Part shown: in pieces, positions 52,784-62,586 of the stretch
Position numbering within the stretch: the stretch's first letter is position 1
How the letters are laid out: each line of letters begins with the position of its first letter
Assembly: GCF_900446695.1 (NCBI RefSeq)
Contig: NZ_UAVP01000011.1
Coordinates: 1 to 64,000 of the forward strand
Source of the DNA: Capnocytophaga sputigena
GTDB taxonomy: Bacteria; Bacteroidota; Bacteroidia; Flavobacteriales; Flavobacteriaceae
Direction: 5' to 3'
DNA length: 64,000 nucleotides
Made by a program: the position numbers and the translations under genes
The notes under the pieces: model-generated
Seen by the model: the letters and a program-made list of their open reading frames with translations, nothing else
What the model was told of the DNA's origin: nothing
Databases searched by the model: none

Positions 52784-55700
52784 TTATCGTTTAAAAGCTT
52801 TGTAAGTGCGCTGCTGCTCATCTTGAGATGTTTTATTTTCTACAACCTTATTCTCAGGATTTTCAGCAGTTGGACGAAGTTTAAAGAATGTTTTATTCTC
52901 TTCAGCCCGTTCTTCTACAAAGTTTATTTGCGGGGCATTGAGGCGCTCTTGCTTTTCTTGTTTGTACTGCGTAATAAGTCTTTCGCGGATAATCGGTAAT
53001 TCCTCATTGATTGCTTTGTCTATAGAGGCTATTTTATTTTCTACAATCTCTTGCTGATGTTGAAAATCGGCTATATTGACACCCTTTTTCGCCAGTTTTT
53101 CAATTACTTGCTCGATTTCTTTTTTAGCCCTTTCTACTTGTAGTTGTTCATAAGGTACTTTCTCTTTCCAATAATCACTTGCTTCTTCTTTAGCCCAATC
53201 TTTTACTCTTTTATAGTGCTTTTGAGCGTTTACATATACTTCGTACACTTTGTTGTATTCCTCAAATTTGCGAGAGATAAAACCTAAATCGGCAGCATGT
53301 TTGGTTTTCTCATTCTCATAGCGTTTTTTCATTAACTCTACTTCAATTTCAGCCCGTGTTTCGGGGTTGGTGATGATAGCAGTTTTGAGTTCCTGTGTAT
53401 CCACATCAGACACATCAATGATATTTGCCCCTTTTTTGATAGCTTCCATATAACGAGATTGCTTGGCTTGTAGTTTTTGGAGCATAAACACATCAATACT
53501 ATCGTTGGTGAGCATATAATTCACACGTACATTTTCCCATTTGTTGCCTTGTCGCCACATTCGTCCCTCTGTTTGTCGTAAAGAGGTAAAGTTGTAAGGT
53601 AGCGTTAAAAGGTACATATCGGTAGTGTTTTCTTGCAAGTTCATTCCCTCTTGGATAGCTTCTGAGCCAATAACTATCTTTATCTTACCCGCATTGAATT
53701 TTTCTTGAATATCCAAACGTTGGTTTTTGTTGGTAGCCCCAGTGATGATACCTACTTCATCGGATTTGTAGCCTACTTGGTCTACCAAATACTCTTTGAG
53801 ACGAGGAAATTGTTGTACTGCCAACTCAGAATAGATGATTTGCCCCGCTTCAGGCTTGTCGGTTTTGTTCTGACGAATTAAGTCCATTGTAGTTTTGAGT
53901 TTGGGAGAGTTCTCTATAAAATCTTTAGTACTTACTTTGTCTACATCACCTTCGTAATTTTTAGAGAGGTAAGGAGAAAAAGCGATGAGTCTTGCATTGA
54001 GGATGTGAGAAAGAATAGCCCCTTCTTCACTTTCGTCAAAAAGGAGGTTTAGGGTGTCATATTCTTTTCTTGTAAACTCATTTTGTTCAATCTTGTATTC
54101 CTTATTGATACGGTTAGGGCGTACCAATTGCGGGTTATCCTCTTCGCCTTTAATATCAATAAACTCGGATAGAAGTTGTTGAAACAGCGCGTTGTTCTTA
54201 AACCTGCGTACATTGGTTTTAAACTTTACATCACCTTTGGCATCAATTTCCATATCGTTGTCGGCTTCCATAAAGGTCTCAAAAAAGTTATTTACATTGA
54301 AATAGCCTGATTTTTCTAATCGCTGATTGGCAATAAGGGATAATACAGAATAATACTCTAACGGCTTGTTAGTGAAAGGAGTTGCAGAAAGTAAAGTAAC
54401 ATTACGCCCATCGTAATTTTCTTGTATATACTGAGAAGCTACCCAAGTGTTGAGTCCCAATTTTGATGGGCGTTGGTTCTGACTGCGGAAATCGGAGGCA
54501 AAACGCCTATCCTCGATACGTACCTTATCTACGATATGGTTGGCGTTGTGTACTTCATCAAAAGTAAGGTGGTCAAAACCAAAATCTTCCCAGTCGTATA
54601 CCTTGCCTCGTTTCATTATTCCCTGCATTTTCTTTTTTTTTGCAATAGCTATTTCTATCTCACGCATCGTTTCATCGGAAACACCTCCCGTAATAGGATT
54701 TTCTAAGCTATCAACATCCTTTTTGTTGATATAAGAGAATTTTTCAGCCAATCGTTGGGTAATTTCATCACTAAAGCCGATATTCTGAAACCCCTCGTAA
54801 GTTACTAAGGTTATTTCACCGTCTTTATTGTCAAAATGAGACAAATCGTAATCTTTACCAAGGTTGCCTAATACATTCACTTTGGCATTAGGAATAGCTT
54901 CAAAAATAGTTTCTACCCACTGTTTTAAGATACTATCATTAGGTACGACAATAAGAGGACGTTTGGCATTGCCACGCTCCATAGCCTCGTGCATAGAAAG
55001 TACCCCTGAAAGGGTTTTACCAAATCCTACTTCGTGGGCTAATAGCCCAACTCCTTTGGTAGTAAGACGACCGATACCCGCTTTTTGAACTTCTGTTAGC
55101 TCTAAAGGTTTGCCTTTGAAGTTTTGGTTTATTTTAGAGAACAAAGGGAACTGAGAATAGTCAGGTATATGGAGGTTGTTGTATTTGCGGTTGAACTCGT
55201 TTACAAAACGCTCTTTAAGGCCATTAGGAAGTTCTTCACGTAGAAACTTTTGAAAGAGGTTATTAGCCACTTCTTTACGGCGTTCACGTATCAAAGCATT
55301 GCGCTCTTTATCACTACCTGTTACCGCCTGGTTGTCTACAAATTCTCTGACCTCCCAAGAAGAAGAGGGCTCAAGGGCTTGGCTTGGTAATTTTAAAACA
55401 AAGTCTTTGAACTTATCCGCTAAATTATAATCTACTTTGACCATATCATAGCGCCTCATATAGCTGTTATAGACCTCTTTCTCCACTTTTCCTAAATCAA
55501 AATTATGTACAAACTCGTGATTAGGTGAAATGATAATATCTTCTAACTGTTTTTTAGGAGGTAAAACGCTTTGTAAGAGAGATTTTTGTTTGTTATATTG
55601 TGCTTTTAGTTTTTCATCATCTAATCTACCTGCAAAATCAACTGTTAGACGTTCTAATTTTTCGTAAATATCTCCTTCGGCATAGTAAAAATCGTGAATG

Positions 55701-58700
55701 TACTTTCCCTTGTAATAATTAGCATACTGGGCGTGTATTTCAGGATTGGCTATTTCGCCATTGTAATTGGTATCAGTAAAGGCTTTTACTTGCTCAGGAG
55801 TGATGTTATGACTATTCTGTAAAGCTGTATCTACCACGATATCATCTTTTACAAAATGATATTTGAGTGTCTTTTTGCTAATCTCTGGAGTGGATTGTAC
55901 TTTGTACTCACCAGTATTTTCTATGGCTTGTTTTTTGCTTTTAGCAACAACTTCAATATCCGTTGCTTCTTGTGCCTTTTTAAATTTCGGGGTATGCTCT
56001 TGAATAATGCTATCCGCTTTCTTGCTAATATCCGAAAGTTCTTCTTTGGTAAATTTAGTATTTTTTCTATCGAGTTTTCTCAGTAAGGCAGCATAATTAT
56101 CCCATTCAGTAATGACTGCTAATGATTTAAACTTGATATTCCTAAAGATATTAATTGCTTGTCCTACTTTTTCTTTAGCTTCAACAAGTAAATTGTTATA
56201 CTCTTCATTAGGGACAGTAGTCACAACAACATCTTCTTCTTTTTCTGCAATAGGTTCTTTGGCAGGAGCACTCTCAAAAGTTGAAAACATATCAAGTTGT
56301 ACCTCTCGTGTTGTTTGAGTTTGTTCAGGTTGTATGACTTTTTTGGTAGTAAACTCTTGTAGGCGTGTAAGGGCATCATCTAAGTTGCCTTTCACGTAGT
56401 CCTCCTCACGACCAAAGCGGTTTTTGCGCTGTAAAGTATCACCTAATATCTGTTGAGGGTGTTCCTTAAAATAGTTGCTGATATTTTGGGTTTGCGCCTG
56501 ACTATTCTTTCTAAGAATTACAATATCAGTACCTACATCGGTGGCTTTGAAAACTCCGTTAGGCAGACGATACGCCTCAGAGAGTTCAGCACCTGAGAGT
56601 TTATCCTGTCTATTGAGCCAACCTGAAGGAAGTACCATTGCGAGAGTAGCCCCTTCGTTCATTACATCAAGGGAGCGTTTTACAAAATAATCTTCGTAGC
56701 GGGGGAGTTTAGTTTCTTCACCTAAACCCAAATAAAGTCCTCTATGGTTTCCATAAGGAGGGTTACCTATCACTAAATCGTATTGAGGAGAAAAGTCTTT
56801 TTTAATACCTTTATCGGTTATAAATTCCGTTTCAAAGGAACGTAGATTGATAGAGGCTTCGGGGTGTAGAAGTTTGGCTATTTTGGCAGTAGTTTCATTG
56901 ATTTCAAAGGCAGAGACATTGGTTTTTAGTCCTAAATTATCGGTAGCATGCAAGAAGTTACCCGTACCTACACTGGGTTCTAATACATTGATAGACTGCT
57001 TACCTGAGAAATTGTTTTTGATAAGGTTGCGTACAGCATTCACTAACTTTTCATCGGTGTAGTATTCATCTAATACCCCGCGATTATCTTTGGTAATACC
57101 GCCACTTTTATATTCGCTAATGGTGTTTTTTATCTCATCAGTGATTTGTATACCTTCATTGAGTTGGATAGTATTATCATCAGCAACGAAAGTCAGCGAA
57201 TTGACTAAGGTTGTTATTTCCTCGTTGCTGACTTTCGTGTTGTTAGGTTTGTTTAAAAGGGTAGGTCGTACAGATTCTTTAGGTAATTGTTTGCCATCTC
57301 CTTGAGGTTGAGATCGGTCTCCGTTTGGAATATCTCTTCCAGAGCTTTGATGTTCTTCTGTTGAAAGAGGTCTTTGATTAGGTAGAATTTGCGGTTGTGC
57401 TCCGTTGTGGCTGCCCATTTGGGGTCTTCCTGTTCGTCTTCCCAAATAGCTCCGCTCTGAGCTGCTAAGTCCATTTCCAACATTGTCGCTGCCCATTGCT
57501 TGTCGGCTTGGGTTATCTCCTTCTTGCTGGGATTGGCTTGGCGTGAGAGGTTCTCTAAGGTTTGGTTCAAGTGGTTGCTCTCCCATTGGCTGAGATGAGG
57601 ATACTCGATTGGGTTCAATTGTAGTGCTTCCATTTTGTGTGTGAATTTGTATGTTATTATTATCGGCAAAGATAGTGTTTTTTGAAGAAAGAAACAATCT
57701 TTTATTGTTAAAATCAAAAAAATCATAATCGTTGAAAAGTTCACTGAGTTGATGAAAATGAACGCTATTTACTTTAGCGATATGACTATCGTATTCACGT
57801 TTCAAATCTATATAATTATCAGCTGTATAGCTAATGACAAAAGTCTCATTCGTACTTTTGTTTACCGCTTTCATTCCTTTTTGTAATTTTATTTCTTCAG
57901 AGGCATTACTTTGCTCTATGTTTTTCTTGTAGTTAAAAACTTTTAAATGATAGTCGTTCAAGTCTTTTACTTCACTTTTACCTATTCCATAAGCCCCTCT
58001 TTGGTCTATGCTGTTCTTCAGATTGTTGAGTATGTTTTGAGTAGCATCGTTACCTGCTTTATCTCCATCTAAAAACAAATGTATTTTACCTGTATAGTTT
58101 TGAAATTGCTCAATAAAAGTACCTGTGTTGGTAATAGAGTTTAGCACTACCAATGTACGGTCGTTAGGTTTGCCATTATCTTTAGCCATTTGCAGATAAG
58201 AAAACATATCGGTCATTCCTTCAAAGACAACCATTTCATTGCGAGTACCAGTTATAATGCTTATATCACTTGCTCCTACTTTGGCTTTGACATAAGGATT
58301 ACGTACATCATAACCTCCTGATTGATTGCGTAAACCAATACCAAAATAGTTTTTACCATCACTATTATTGCGGTAATGTACCTGTTGAGCGTATTGTTGT
58401 AGAATTTCTTTTGAGATACCACGCCCTGCGAAGTATTCTAACAACTTATCATTGTTAGGTATAGTCACTTGAGTAATCTTAGTGCTGGGGGCTTTTTCTG
58501 TGTAATGCTGAGTGGGAGTAGGTCTTTTATTTTCTGTTTTTTGATTTTTAACACTTTGGCTAATAGTAGTATTAGAAAAGTCTTTCAGAAACTCAACAGC
58601 TTCTTTCCAAGTTTTCTTTTCAAGCTCCATTACAGCTTTGAAAATTTGACCGCCTTTACCCGCTTTAAAGTCATAATAGCCTTTTTCATCTACTGAAAAT

Positions 58701-58846
58701 TTCTCGTTATCCGTAAGAAAATAGTAGTCGTGTCCGCGTTGGCGGTCAAATTTCACTCTGCCTTGTCTTTCAAGGTAGAAGAAATAGTCGACAATGGAAG
58801 TGTTATTCACAATATTTTCAATATCTTGTGGTGAAAATGTAGCCAT
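52784..58846 (-). CDS. Mobile-element Toprim / N6-adenine methylase / helicase protein
   Basis: 2020 residues. Residues 1-100 resemble a CHC2-type primase start (YFFYLERQGRVKFDRQRGHD) without clear zinc cysteines, followed by a Toprim domain (MVVFEGMTDMFSYLQ; HLFLDGDKAGND). Residues about 415-545 are a Ser/Gln/Pro/Gly linker. An N6-methylase follows (LEPSVGTGNFLHA; NPPY at 695-698). A SNF2-type helicase comes next (EVGFGKT with Lys1277, DEVH at 1430-1433, GMNLQENTTD and EGRMWRQGN). A coiled-coil tail ends the protein. Such giants are typical of Bacteroidota conjugative elements, probably for DNA protection or replication of the element. It lies 9 bp after the lipoprotein at 58856. Confidence 0.88.
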   Translation of the reverse strand: MATFSPQDIENIVNNTSIVDYFFYLERQGRVKFDRQRGHDYYFLTDNEKFSVDEKGYYDFKAGKGGQIFKAVMELEKKTWKEAVEFLKDFSNTTISQSVKNQKTENKRPTPTQHYTEKAPSTKITQVTIPNNDKLLEYFAGRGISKEILQQYAQQVHYRNNSDGKNYFGIGLRNQSGGYDVRNPYVKAKVGASDISIITGTRNEMVVFEGMTDMFSYLQMAKDNGKPNDRTLVVLNSITNTGTFIEQFQNYTGKIHLFLDGDKAGNDATQNILNNLKNSIDQRGAYGIGKSEVKDLNDYHLKVFNYKKNIEQSNASEEIKLQKGMKAVNKSTNETFVISYTADNYIDLKREYDSHIAKVNSVHFHQLSELFNDYDFFDFNNKRLFLSSKNTIFADNNNIQIHTQNGSTTIEPNRVSSSQPMGEQPLEPNLREPLTPSQSQQEGDNPSRQAMGSDNVGNGLSSSERSYLGRRTGRPQMGSHNGAQPQILPNQRPLSTEEHQSSGRDIPNGDRSQPQGDGKQLPKESVRPTLLNKPNNTKVSNEEITTLVNSLTFVADDNTIQLNEGIQITDEIKNTISEYKSGGITKDNRGVLDEYYTDEKLVNAVRNLIKNNFSGKQSINVLEPSVGTGNFLHATDNLGLKTNVSAFEINETTAKIAKLLHPEASINLRSFETEFITDKGIKKDFSPQYDLVIGNPPYGNHRGLYLGLGEETKLPRYEDYFVKRSLDVMNEGATLAMVLPSGWLNRQDKLSGAELSEAYRLPNGVFKATDVGTDIVILRKNSQAQTQNISNYFKEHPQQILGDTLQRKNRFGREEDYVKGNLDDALTRLQEFTTKKVIQPEQTQTTREVQLDMFSTFESAPAKEPIAEKEEDVVVTTVPNEEYNNLLVEAKEKVGQAINIFRNIKFKSLAVITEWDNYAALLRKLDRKNTKFTKEELSDISKKADSIIQEHTPKFKKAQEATDIEVVAKSKKQAIENTGEYKVQSTPEISKKTLKYHFVKDDIVVDTALQNSHNITPEQVKAFTDTNYNGEIANPEIHAQYANYYKGKYIHDFYYAEGDIYEKLERLTVDFAGRLDDEKLKAQYNKQKSLLQSVLPPKKQLEDIIISPNHEFVHNFDLGKVEKEVYNSYMRRYDMVKVDYNLADKFKDFVLKLPSQALEPSSSWEVREFVDNQAVTGSDKERNALIRERRKEVANNLFQKFLREELPNGLKERFVNEFNRKYNNLHIPDYSQFPLFSKINQNFKGKPLELTEVQKAGIGRLTTKGVGLLAHEVGFGKTLSGVLSMHEAMERGNAKRPLIVVPNDSILKQWVETIFEAIPNAKVNVLGNLGKDYDLSHFDNKDGEITLVTYEGFQNIGFSDEITQRLAEKFSYINKKDVDSLENPITGGVSDETMREIEIAIAKKKKMQGIMKRGKVYDWEDFGFDHLTFDEVHNANHIVDKVRIEDRRFASDFRSQNQRPSKLGLNTWVASQYIQENYDGRNVTLLSATPFTNKPLEYYSVLSLIANQRLEKSGYFNVNNFFETFMEADNDMEIDAKGDVKFKTNVRRFKNNALFQQLLSEFIDIKGEEDNPQLVRPNRINKEYKIEQNEFTRKEYDTLNLLFDESEEGAILSHILNARLIAFSPYLSKNYEGDVDKVSTKDFIENSPKLKTTMDLIRQNKTDKPEAGQIIYSELAVQQFPRLKEYLVDQVGYKSDEVGIITGATNKNQRLDIQEKFNAGKIKIVIGSEAIQEGMNLQENTTDMYLLTLPYNFTSLRQTEGRMWRQGNKWENVRVNYMLTNDSIDVFMLQKLQAKQSRYMEAIKKGANIIDVSDVDTQELKTAIITNPETRAEIEVELMKKRYENEKTKHAADLGFISRKFEEYNKVYEVYVNAQKHYKRVKDWAKEEASDYWKEKVPYEQLQVERAKKEIEQVIEKLAKKGVNIADFQHQQEIVENKIASIDKAINEELPIIRERLITQYKQEKQERLNAPQINFVEERAEENKTFFKLRPTAENPENKVVENKTSQDEQQRTYKAFKR
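57253..57633 (-). CDS. Candidate overprinted gene inside the methylase/helicase linker
   Basis: In a different minus-strand frame from the 2020-residue gene, the ATG at 57633 opens 126 codons: MEALQLNPIEYPHLSQWESN, NPSKKEITQADKQWAATMLE, AAQSGAIWEDEQEDPKWAAT and the end DLNLKEMANNYLKNLYDLPF. It has the mixed charge, tryptophans and helical periodicity of a real soluble protein. The main frame there is a low-complexity Ser/Gln/Pro/Gly stretch, unusual in this AT-rich genome. Local GC is also higher than around. Together this suggests that the second frame is under selection. No family recognised. It could still be chance. Confidence 0.5.
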   Translation of the reverse strand: MEALQLNPIEYPHLSQWESNHLNQTLENLSRQANPSKKEITQADKQWAATMLEMDLAAQSGAIWEDEQEDPKWAATTEHNRKFYLIKDLFQQKNIKALEEIFQTETDLNLKEMANNYLKNLYDLPF

Positions 58847-58855
58847 AGGATAAAT

Positions 58856-59524
58856 TTATTTGTGTTTTTCTATAAAATCATTGAACTCAAAAATGTTTTT
58901 AGCCTTACTATCCCACTCTTTACGAGGGAGGAGTTGTAAGGATATAAACACATCGTTTAGTTTGTTGTATAAATCTATACGCTCTATACGCCCTCCATAT
59001 TTATCCCCTTCTTTTTTATATAGTGTGTAAGGTAAAAGGGTATCAGTTGGATGAATATAATAAGTTGTGTAATTCTCAGGAGTAATTATCCTAAAACGCT
59101 TGTATTCTTTTTTAAAAAGAATAGTATCACTGAGGTCTTTTCGGTAATCGAAATTCAAAAGGTGTTGCGATTTGAATACTGCTCCTTGTTCTTTTTTGTG
59201 TTTAGGGATAGAAGGAACATTAGAAAGCGTTGAAAATATGAACTGCTGAGGGTTTCTGTCAGTGATATCAAAGGCAAGTGAGTCGGTAATGATAAAGATT
59301 TTTTCAGTGAGTTCAGGTTCATCAACATAAGGAACAAGTTCTACAAGGGTGTCACCTTTGTAATTGAGTTTAGAGATAACAACGCTTTTCATATCATCTA
59401 AGCCTTTGGAGGCATTGAAATAGATGTTGGACACTATATCAATACCTCCCTTTTCGGCTTTAATCTCCTTTTTACTACAAGAAAAGCACAGCAATGCAGA
59501 AAAGAGAAAAAGAGTTTTTTTCAT
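58856..59524 (-). CDS. Lipoprotein of the mobile-element module
   Basis: 222 residues with signal MKKTLFLFSALLCFSCSKKE (lipobox CFSC). The mature part has YNASKGLDDMKSVVI-like strands (ISKLNYKGDTLVELVPYVDE), KRFRIITPENYTTYYIHPTD and a C-terminus FEFNDFIEKHK. No family recognised. It lies between two element genes with gaps of 9 and 18 bp, so it belongs to the operon; surface exclusion or fertility inhibition would be possible roles but nothing in the sequence shows it. Confidence 0.65.
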   Translation of the reverse strand: MKKTLFLFSALLCFSCSKKEIKAEKGGIDIVSNIYFNASKGLDDMKSVVISKLNYKGDTLVELVPYVDEPELTEKIFIITDSLAFDITDRNPQQFIFSTLSNVPSIPKHKKEQGAVFKSQHLLNFDYRKDLSDTILFKKEYKRFRIITPENYTTYYIHPTDTLLPYTLYKKEGDKYGGRIERIDLYNKLNDVFISLQLLPRKEWDSKAKNIFEFNDFIEKHK

Positions 59525-59542
59525 TGTTTATCAATTAAAGTG

Positions 59543-61564
59543 TTATCGTGAAATACTATGTTCAGGAACGTTGTTCTTTTGTTGAGACTGAGTAACTTCG
59601 GGTTTTACCAATTGATTTTGGATAGTTAGCCTATTCATAGTGCTGTCGTACAAATTGAGCATTTTCCACTGAGGGTTTAACACTGCAAAACCTTGTATTT
59701 GACGGTTTTCTTGTTGGAAAGTTACCTGAGTGATATTGCCTTTTTCCAAATGTTTTTTAGTGCGTTCTCTCTCAATATCATTAGCAAATGTTAAGTTGGA
59801 TTTTTGCATAATGTTATCTATATCCACACCATAGGCATTCTTGTTGTACCACTCGTATTTGTAGTTGCCATAGTCTGTTTTAGGCTCTTTCATATTGAGT
59901 TTGATAAAGCTTTCCGTACGTGAAAGCTCTCCCGTTTCTTTATTCACTACATCGTGCTCTATTTTTACTGAGCGCCCTTCAAGTAAGTTGATAGCTTCTT
60001 TGGCAGTAATGTTGTTTTCTTTCTGCACTTTAAAGGTTTGAGAGCGTTCCTCGCCATTTTTAGTGGTGAGGTTTGCGCGATAAGAGTTTAAAAACACGCC
60101 TCCTTGTTCGGTTTTAGTGAGGTTCAAGTCGAATGAGACGGTATTTCCTTTCATCAGTCGGTCGGGGTAGTTGTAATCAGCGCGAACAGTTACTTTATCT
60201 TCAGGAGATAGTATAGCATTCTCTAAGTTCTTGTGCAGTTTAGTGTCTTCGCCTAAACCAAGATATTTTACTTGGTTTTTGAGGTAGTTTAGCTGGTTGG
60301 ATTGCTGCTCTGAAAGCTGAGGAGAGGATTGTGCTTGTTGCTGGGTAATCTCTACCACTTTTCCTTCCTTAATGGCAGTATCTAAAGCTAACTTGCTCCA
60401 GTTGAACTCTTGGTTACCTACATTTACGCCTATAGGTTTCATTGTTAGCTCATCGCTACCATCTCGGTGAGCATTTTTATCAATCTTAACAACTTCTAAA
60501 ACTGAGTTACTCTCTTTGAATTGGAATTTTTGACCTACTTTTACATCATTGTTTTGACTTTGTTGCTGTTCAATGTTGTCAAGAATGCCTACAATGTTGG
60601 CTACATATACTTTATTAACTTCTTTGCTTTGTGTATAGGTATTGTCATCAACCATTTTTTCTACACTCTTTACAACTTCTTCAGGGAAGTTTTGTTTTAA
60701 AGCTTTGTATGCTTCAATTTTGTCAGATTTAGTATTACCCCAGTCTGCATTATAATTATCAAACTCTTGGTCTTCAGAAAGAGCATAAGCTTTTGCTAAA
60801 GGATAGAGTTCTTTAGGCATTTCTTTGAATTTTTCGGCTACTTCTTGTTCTGCTGTATTCATTTGTTTGATAGGATTTATTTCGGCAAGTTTGTATTGCC
60901 CGTTATTTATTACTTCTTCTAATTTTGACCGATACCAAGGGATTTCTATTCCACTTCCTATAGAAGGGTCTTTTAGAATGACCATATCTTGGCCATTTTT
61001 ATCTTTTGCAAATTTTGTTACTTCAAAAACGTCCTCTTGGTAATGGAGTTTTTGACCTATTTGCAAGTCTATTGTAGGCTGTTGTTTTGCTTCCTTTTGT
61101 TCTGTTGTTTCCATTTGTTTTACAGTGTTTAAAAAGTTATTAATCTTGTTTTCTAATTTCTCTTTTTCGTCCTTTGATAGTACTTTTTCAAAGACTTCTT
61201 CAATAGAGTTTGCACCTTCTCTCACAGCGTTTTTATCTACAAAATCTCTCTCTTGAGGAGAAAATGATAGGTAGACTTGCTTGAGTCTGTTCATTTCAGT
61301 ATCATTTCCCCAAGCTAAATCACCCATAAAACTATTGAGAATATCGGTATTTAAAGATTTTTTAGGTGTATTCACCTCTTTTAATCTCTCTTCATTAAGA
61401 AGTCGCACAATGTCAGACTTATAAAGAGTAACTTCTCTATTAGAAGAGGTACCACTTAGATAGATTTTAGGGTTGGGTTGCTCACGGATACTATGCACTT
61501 GTAGTGTTTCATCGTAATCTTTGGAATAGAATTGCTGTCCGATACTGATTTGTATGTCTTGCAT
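59543..61564 (-). CDS. Mobile-element protein of the DUF3945/DUF4099 type
   Basis: 673 residues, no signal peptide. Three repeats of a small beta domain begin ISIGQQFYSKDYDETLQVHS, LQIGQKLHYQEDVFEVTKFA and VKVGQKFQFKESNSVLEVVK. The region LSEQQSNQLNYLKNQVKYLG to NIMQKSNL resembles DUF4099/DUF3945, found in Bacteroidota conjugative elements next to topB and the methylase/helicase. Role unknown, probably in element DNA processing. Confidence 0.7.
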   Translation of the reverse strand: MQDIQISIGQQFYSKDYDETLQVHSIREQPNPKIYLSGTSSNREVTLYKSDIVRLLNEERLKEVNTPKKSLNTDILNSFMGDLAWGNDTEMNRLKQVYLSFSPQERDFVDKNAVREGANSIEEVFEKVLSKDEKEKLENKINNFLNTVKQMETTEQKEAKQQPTIDLQIGQKLHYQEDVFEVTKFAKDKNGQDMVILKDPSIGSGIEIPWYRSKLEEVINNGQYKLAEINPIKQMNTAEQEVAEKFKEMPKELYPLAKAYALSEDQEFDNYNADWGNTKSDKIEAYKALKQNFPEEVVKSVEKMVDDNTYTQSKEVNKVYVANIVGILDNIEQQQSQNNDVKVGQKFQFKESNSVLEVVKIDKNAHRDGSDELTMKPIGVNVGNQEFNWSKLALDTAIKEGKVVEITQQQAQSSPQLSEQQSNQLNYLKNQVKYLGLGEDTKLHKNLENAILSPEDKVTVRADYNYPDRLMKGNTVSFDLNLTKTEQGGVFLNSYRANLTTKNGEERSQTFKVQKENNITAKEAINLLEGRSVKIEHDVVNKETGELSRTESFIKLNMKEPKTDYGNYKYEWYNKNAYGVDIDNIMQKSNLTFANDIERERTKKHLEKGNITQVTFQQENRQIQGFAVLNPQWKMLNLYDSTMNRLTIQNQLVKPEVTQSQQKNNVPEHSISR

Positions 61565-61584
61565 TTGATTAGTTTTTTAGGTTA

Positions 61585-62283
61585 TTATCTTCTAAAACCA
61601 CGATGGCGGTGTTGTTCTTGTTCTTGTTGCTCTTCTCGTTCACGGTGACGATTAGCATCTTGATAGAGGTCGTCGTCATTCACATCTAAACAGAGTTTAG
61701 ACTGCTGTTGCTTTTGTGATTGGCTTTCATTAGGTGTAGTATCGTCTATGGTACTGATGGTTTTGGATACAATGTTTAGATTATTGGTGATTTCTTTGCC
61801 AATCTCAGGGAACTTGTCAATTTTATCCTGGAAATAGCCTTTGAGTTTGAGAAGCTCATTTTTAAAACGGTTACTTTCCTGAATATCTTTTTTTTCTGCA
61901 ACCACTTGAGCGATTTTCTCAGTATCCTTGAGCAGGTCATATTCGGTTACTTGTTGTGTTTTTTGGTCGTAGATAAAGGCTTTTTTCTCAATATCTATGG
62001 ACTTACTATTGGTGAGTTCATTTAGCTGACTATAGACAATTTCCTTTTGACTTTGTTTTACAATCTCGTCAATGGTTTTGTCACGCTGATAGATATTCAC
62101 ATTTAGACGAGTTTTGTTATCCGTCAGGAGGAAAATCAAACGGTCTTTACCATTATCGGCAATCATAGCGTGTCCTTTAAGGAAATTTTCAATATCCTTG
62201 TTGGAGAGCTTTTTAGAGAAGGTATTGTCTTCACTCATAATACCATACTCTTTTAGGTCTAATGTAGGTAATTGTTCGTTCAT
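61585..62283 (-). CDS. Mobile-element protein, unknown function
   Basis: 232 residues: MNEQLPTLDLKEYGIMSEDN, KDIENFLKGHAMIADNGKDR and a C-terminal Gln/Glu/Arg/His-rich tail (REREEQQEQEQHRHRGFRR). The middle is helical with a coiled-coil tendency. The fold resembles parts of DUF3945-type element proteins, but I do not assign it. It lies 20 bp before the 673-residue gene, in the same operon. Confidence 0.65.
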   Translation of the reverse strand: MNEQLPTLDLKEYGIMSEDNTFSKKLSNKDIENFLKGHAMIADNGKDRLIFLLTDNKTRLNVNIYQRDKTIDEIVKQSQKEIVYSQLNELTNSKSIDIEKKAFIYDQKTQQVTEYDLLKDTEKIAQVVAEKKDIQESNRFKNELLKLKGYFQDKIDKFPEIGKEITNNLNIVSKTISTIDDTTPNESQSQKQQQSKLCLDVNDDDLYQDANRHREREEQQEQEQHRHRGFRR

Positions 62284-62295
62284 ATTGTTACTGAT

Positions 62296-62586
62296 TTATT
62301 TGTTTTTAAATTTAATTAACTGTTTCACCATCTTGATTAATTCAGGAGCTAATAGCCCTATACATACTCCCAACATTAGATTAACAGGAGCTATAGATTT
62401 TTTAATAAGAATAGCTAACTCATTAGCCATTTGAGCTTCTTTAGAGGTAATGAGAGTCGAATCATCGATAGATTGTAAAGTACCTACAACCAAGCTATTA
62501 AAATAAACTACTGATACAACAATTACTATAAAAATCAATAGTAATATAACGTTGCAAATAATTTCTAATTTCTGTTGTTTTGTCAT
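62296..62586 (-). CDS. Small two-helix membrane protein of the element
   Basis: 96 residues with two hydrophobic helices (about 11-31, VILLLIFIVIVVSVVYFNSL; about 68-84, APVNLMLGVCIGLLAPELI) and short charged ends (MTKQQKLE; KQLIKFKNK). Its ATG overlaps the topB stop. No family recognised. Confidence 0.65.
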   Translation of the reverse strand: MTKQQKLEIICNVILLLIFIVIVVSVVYFNSLVVGTLQSIDDSTLITSKEAQMANELAILIKKSIAPVNLMLGVCIGLLAPELIKMVKQLIKFKNK

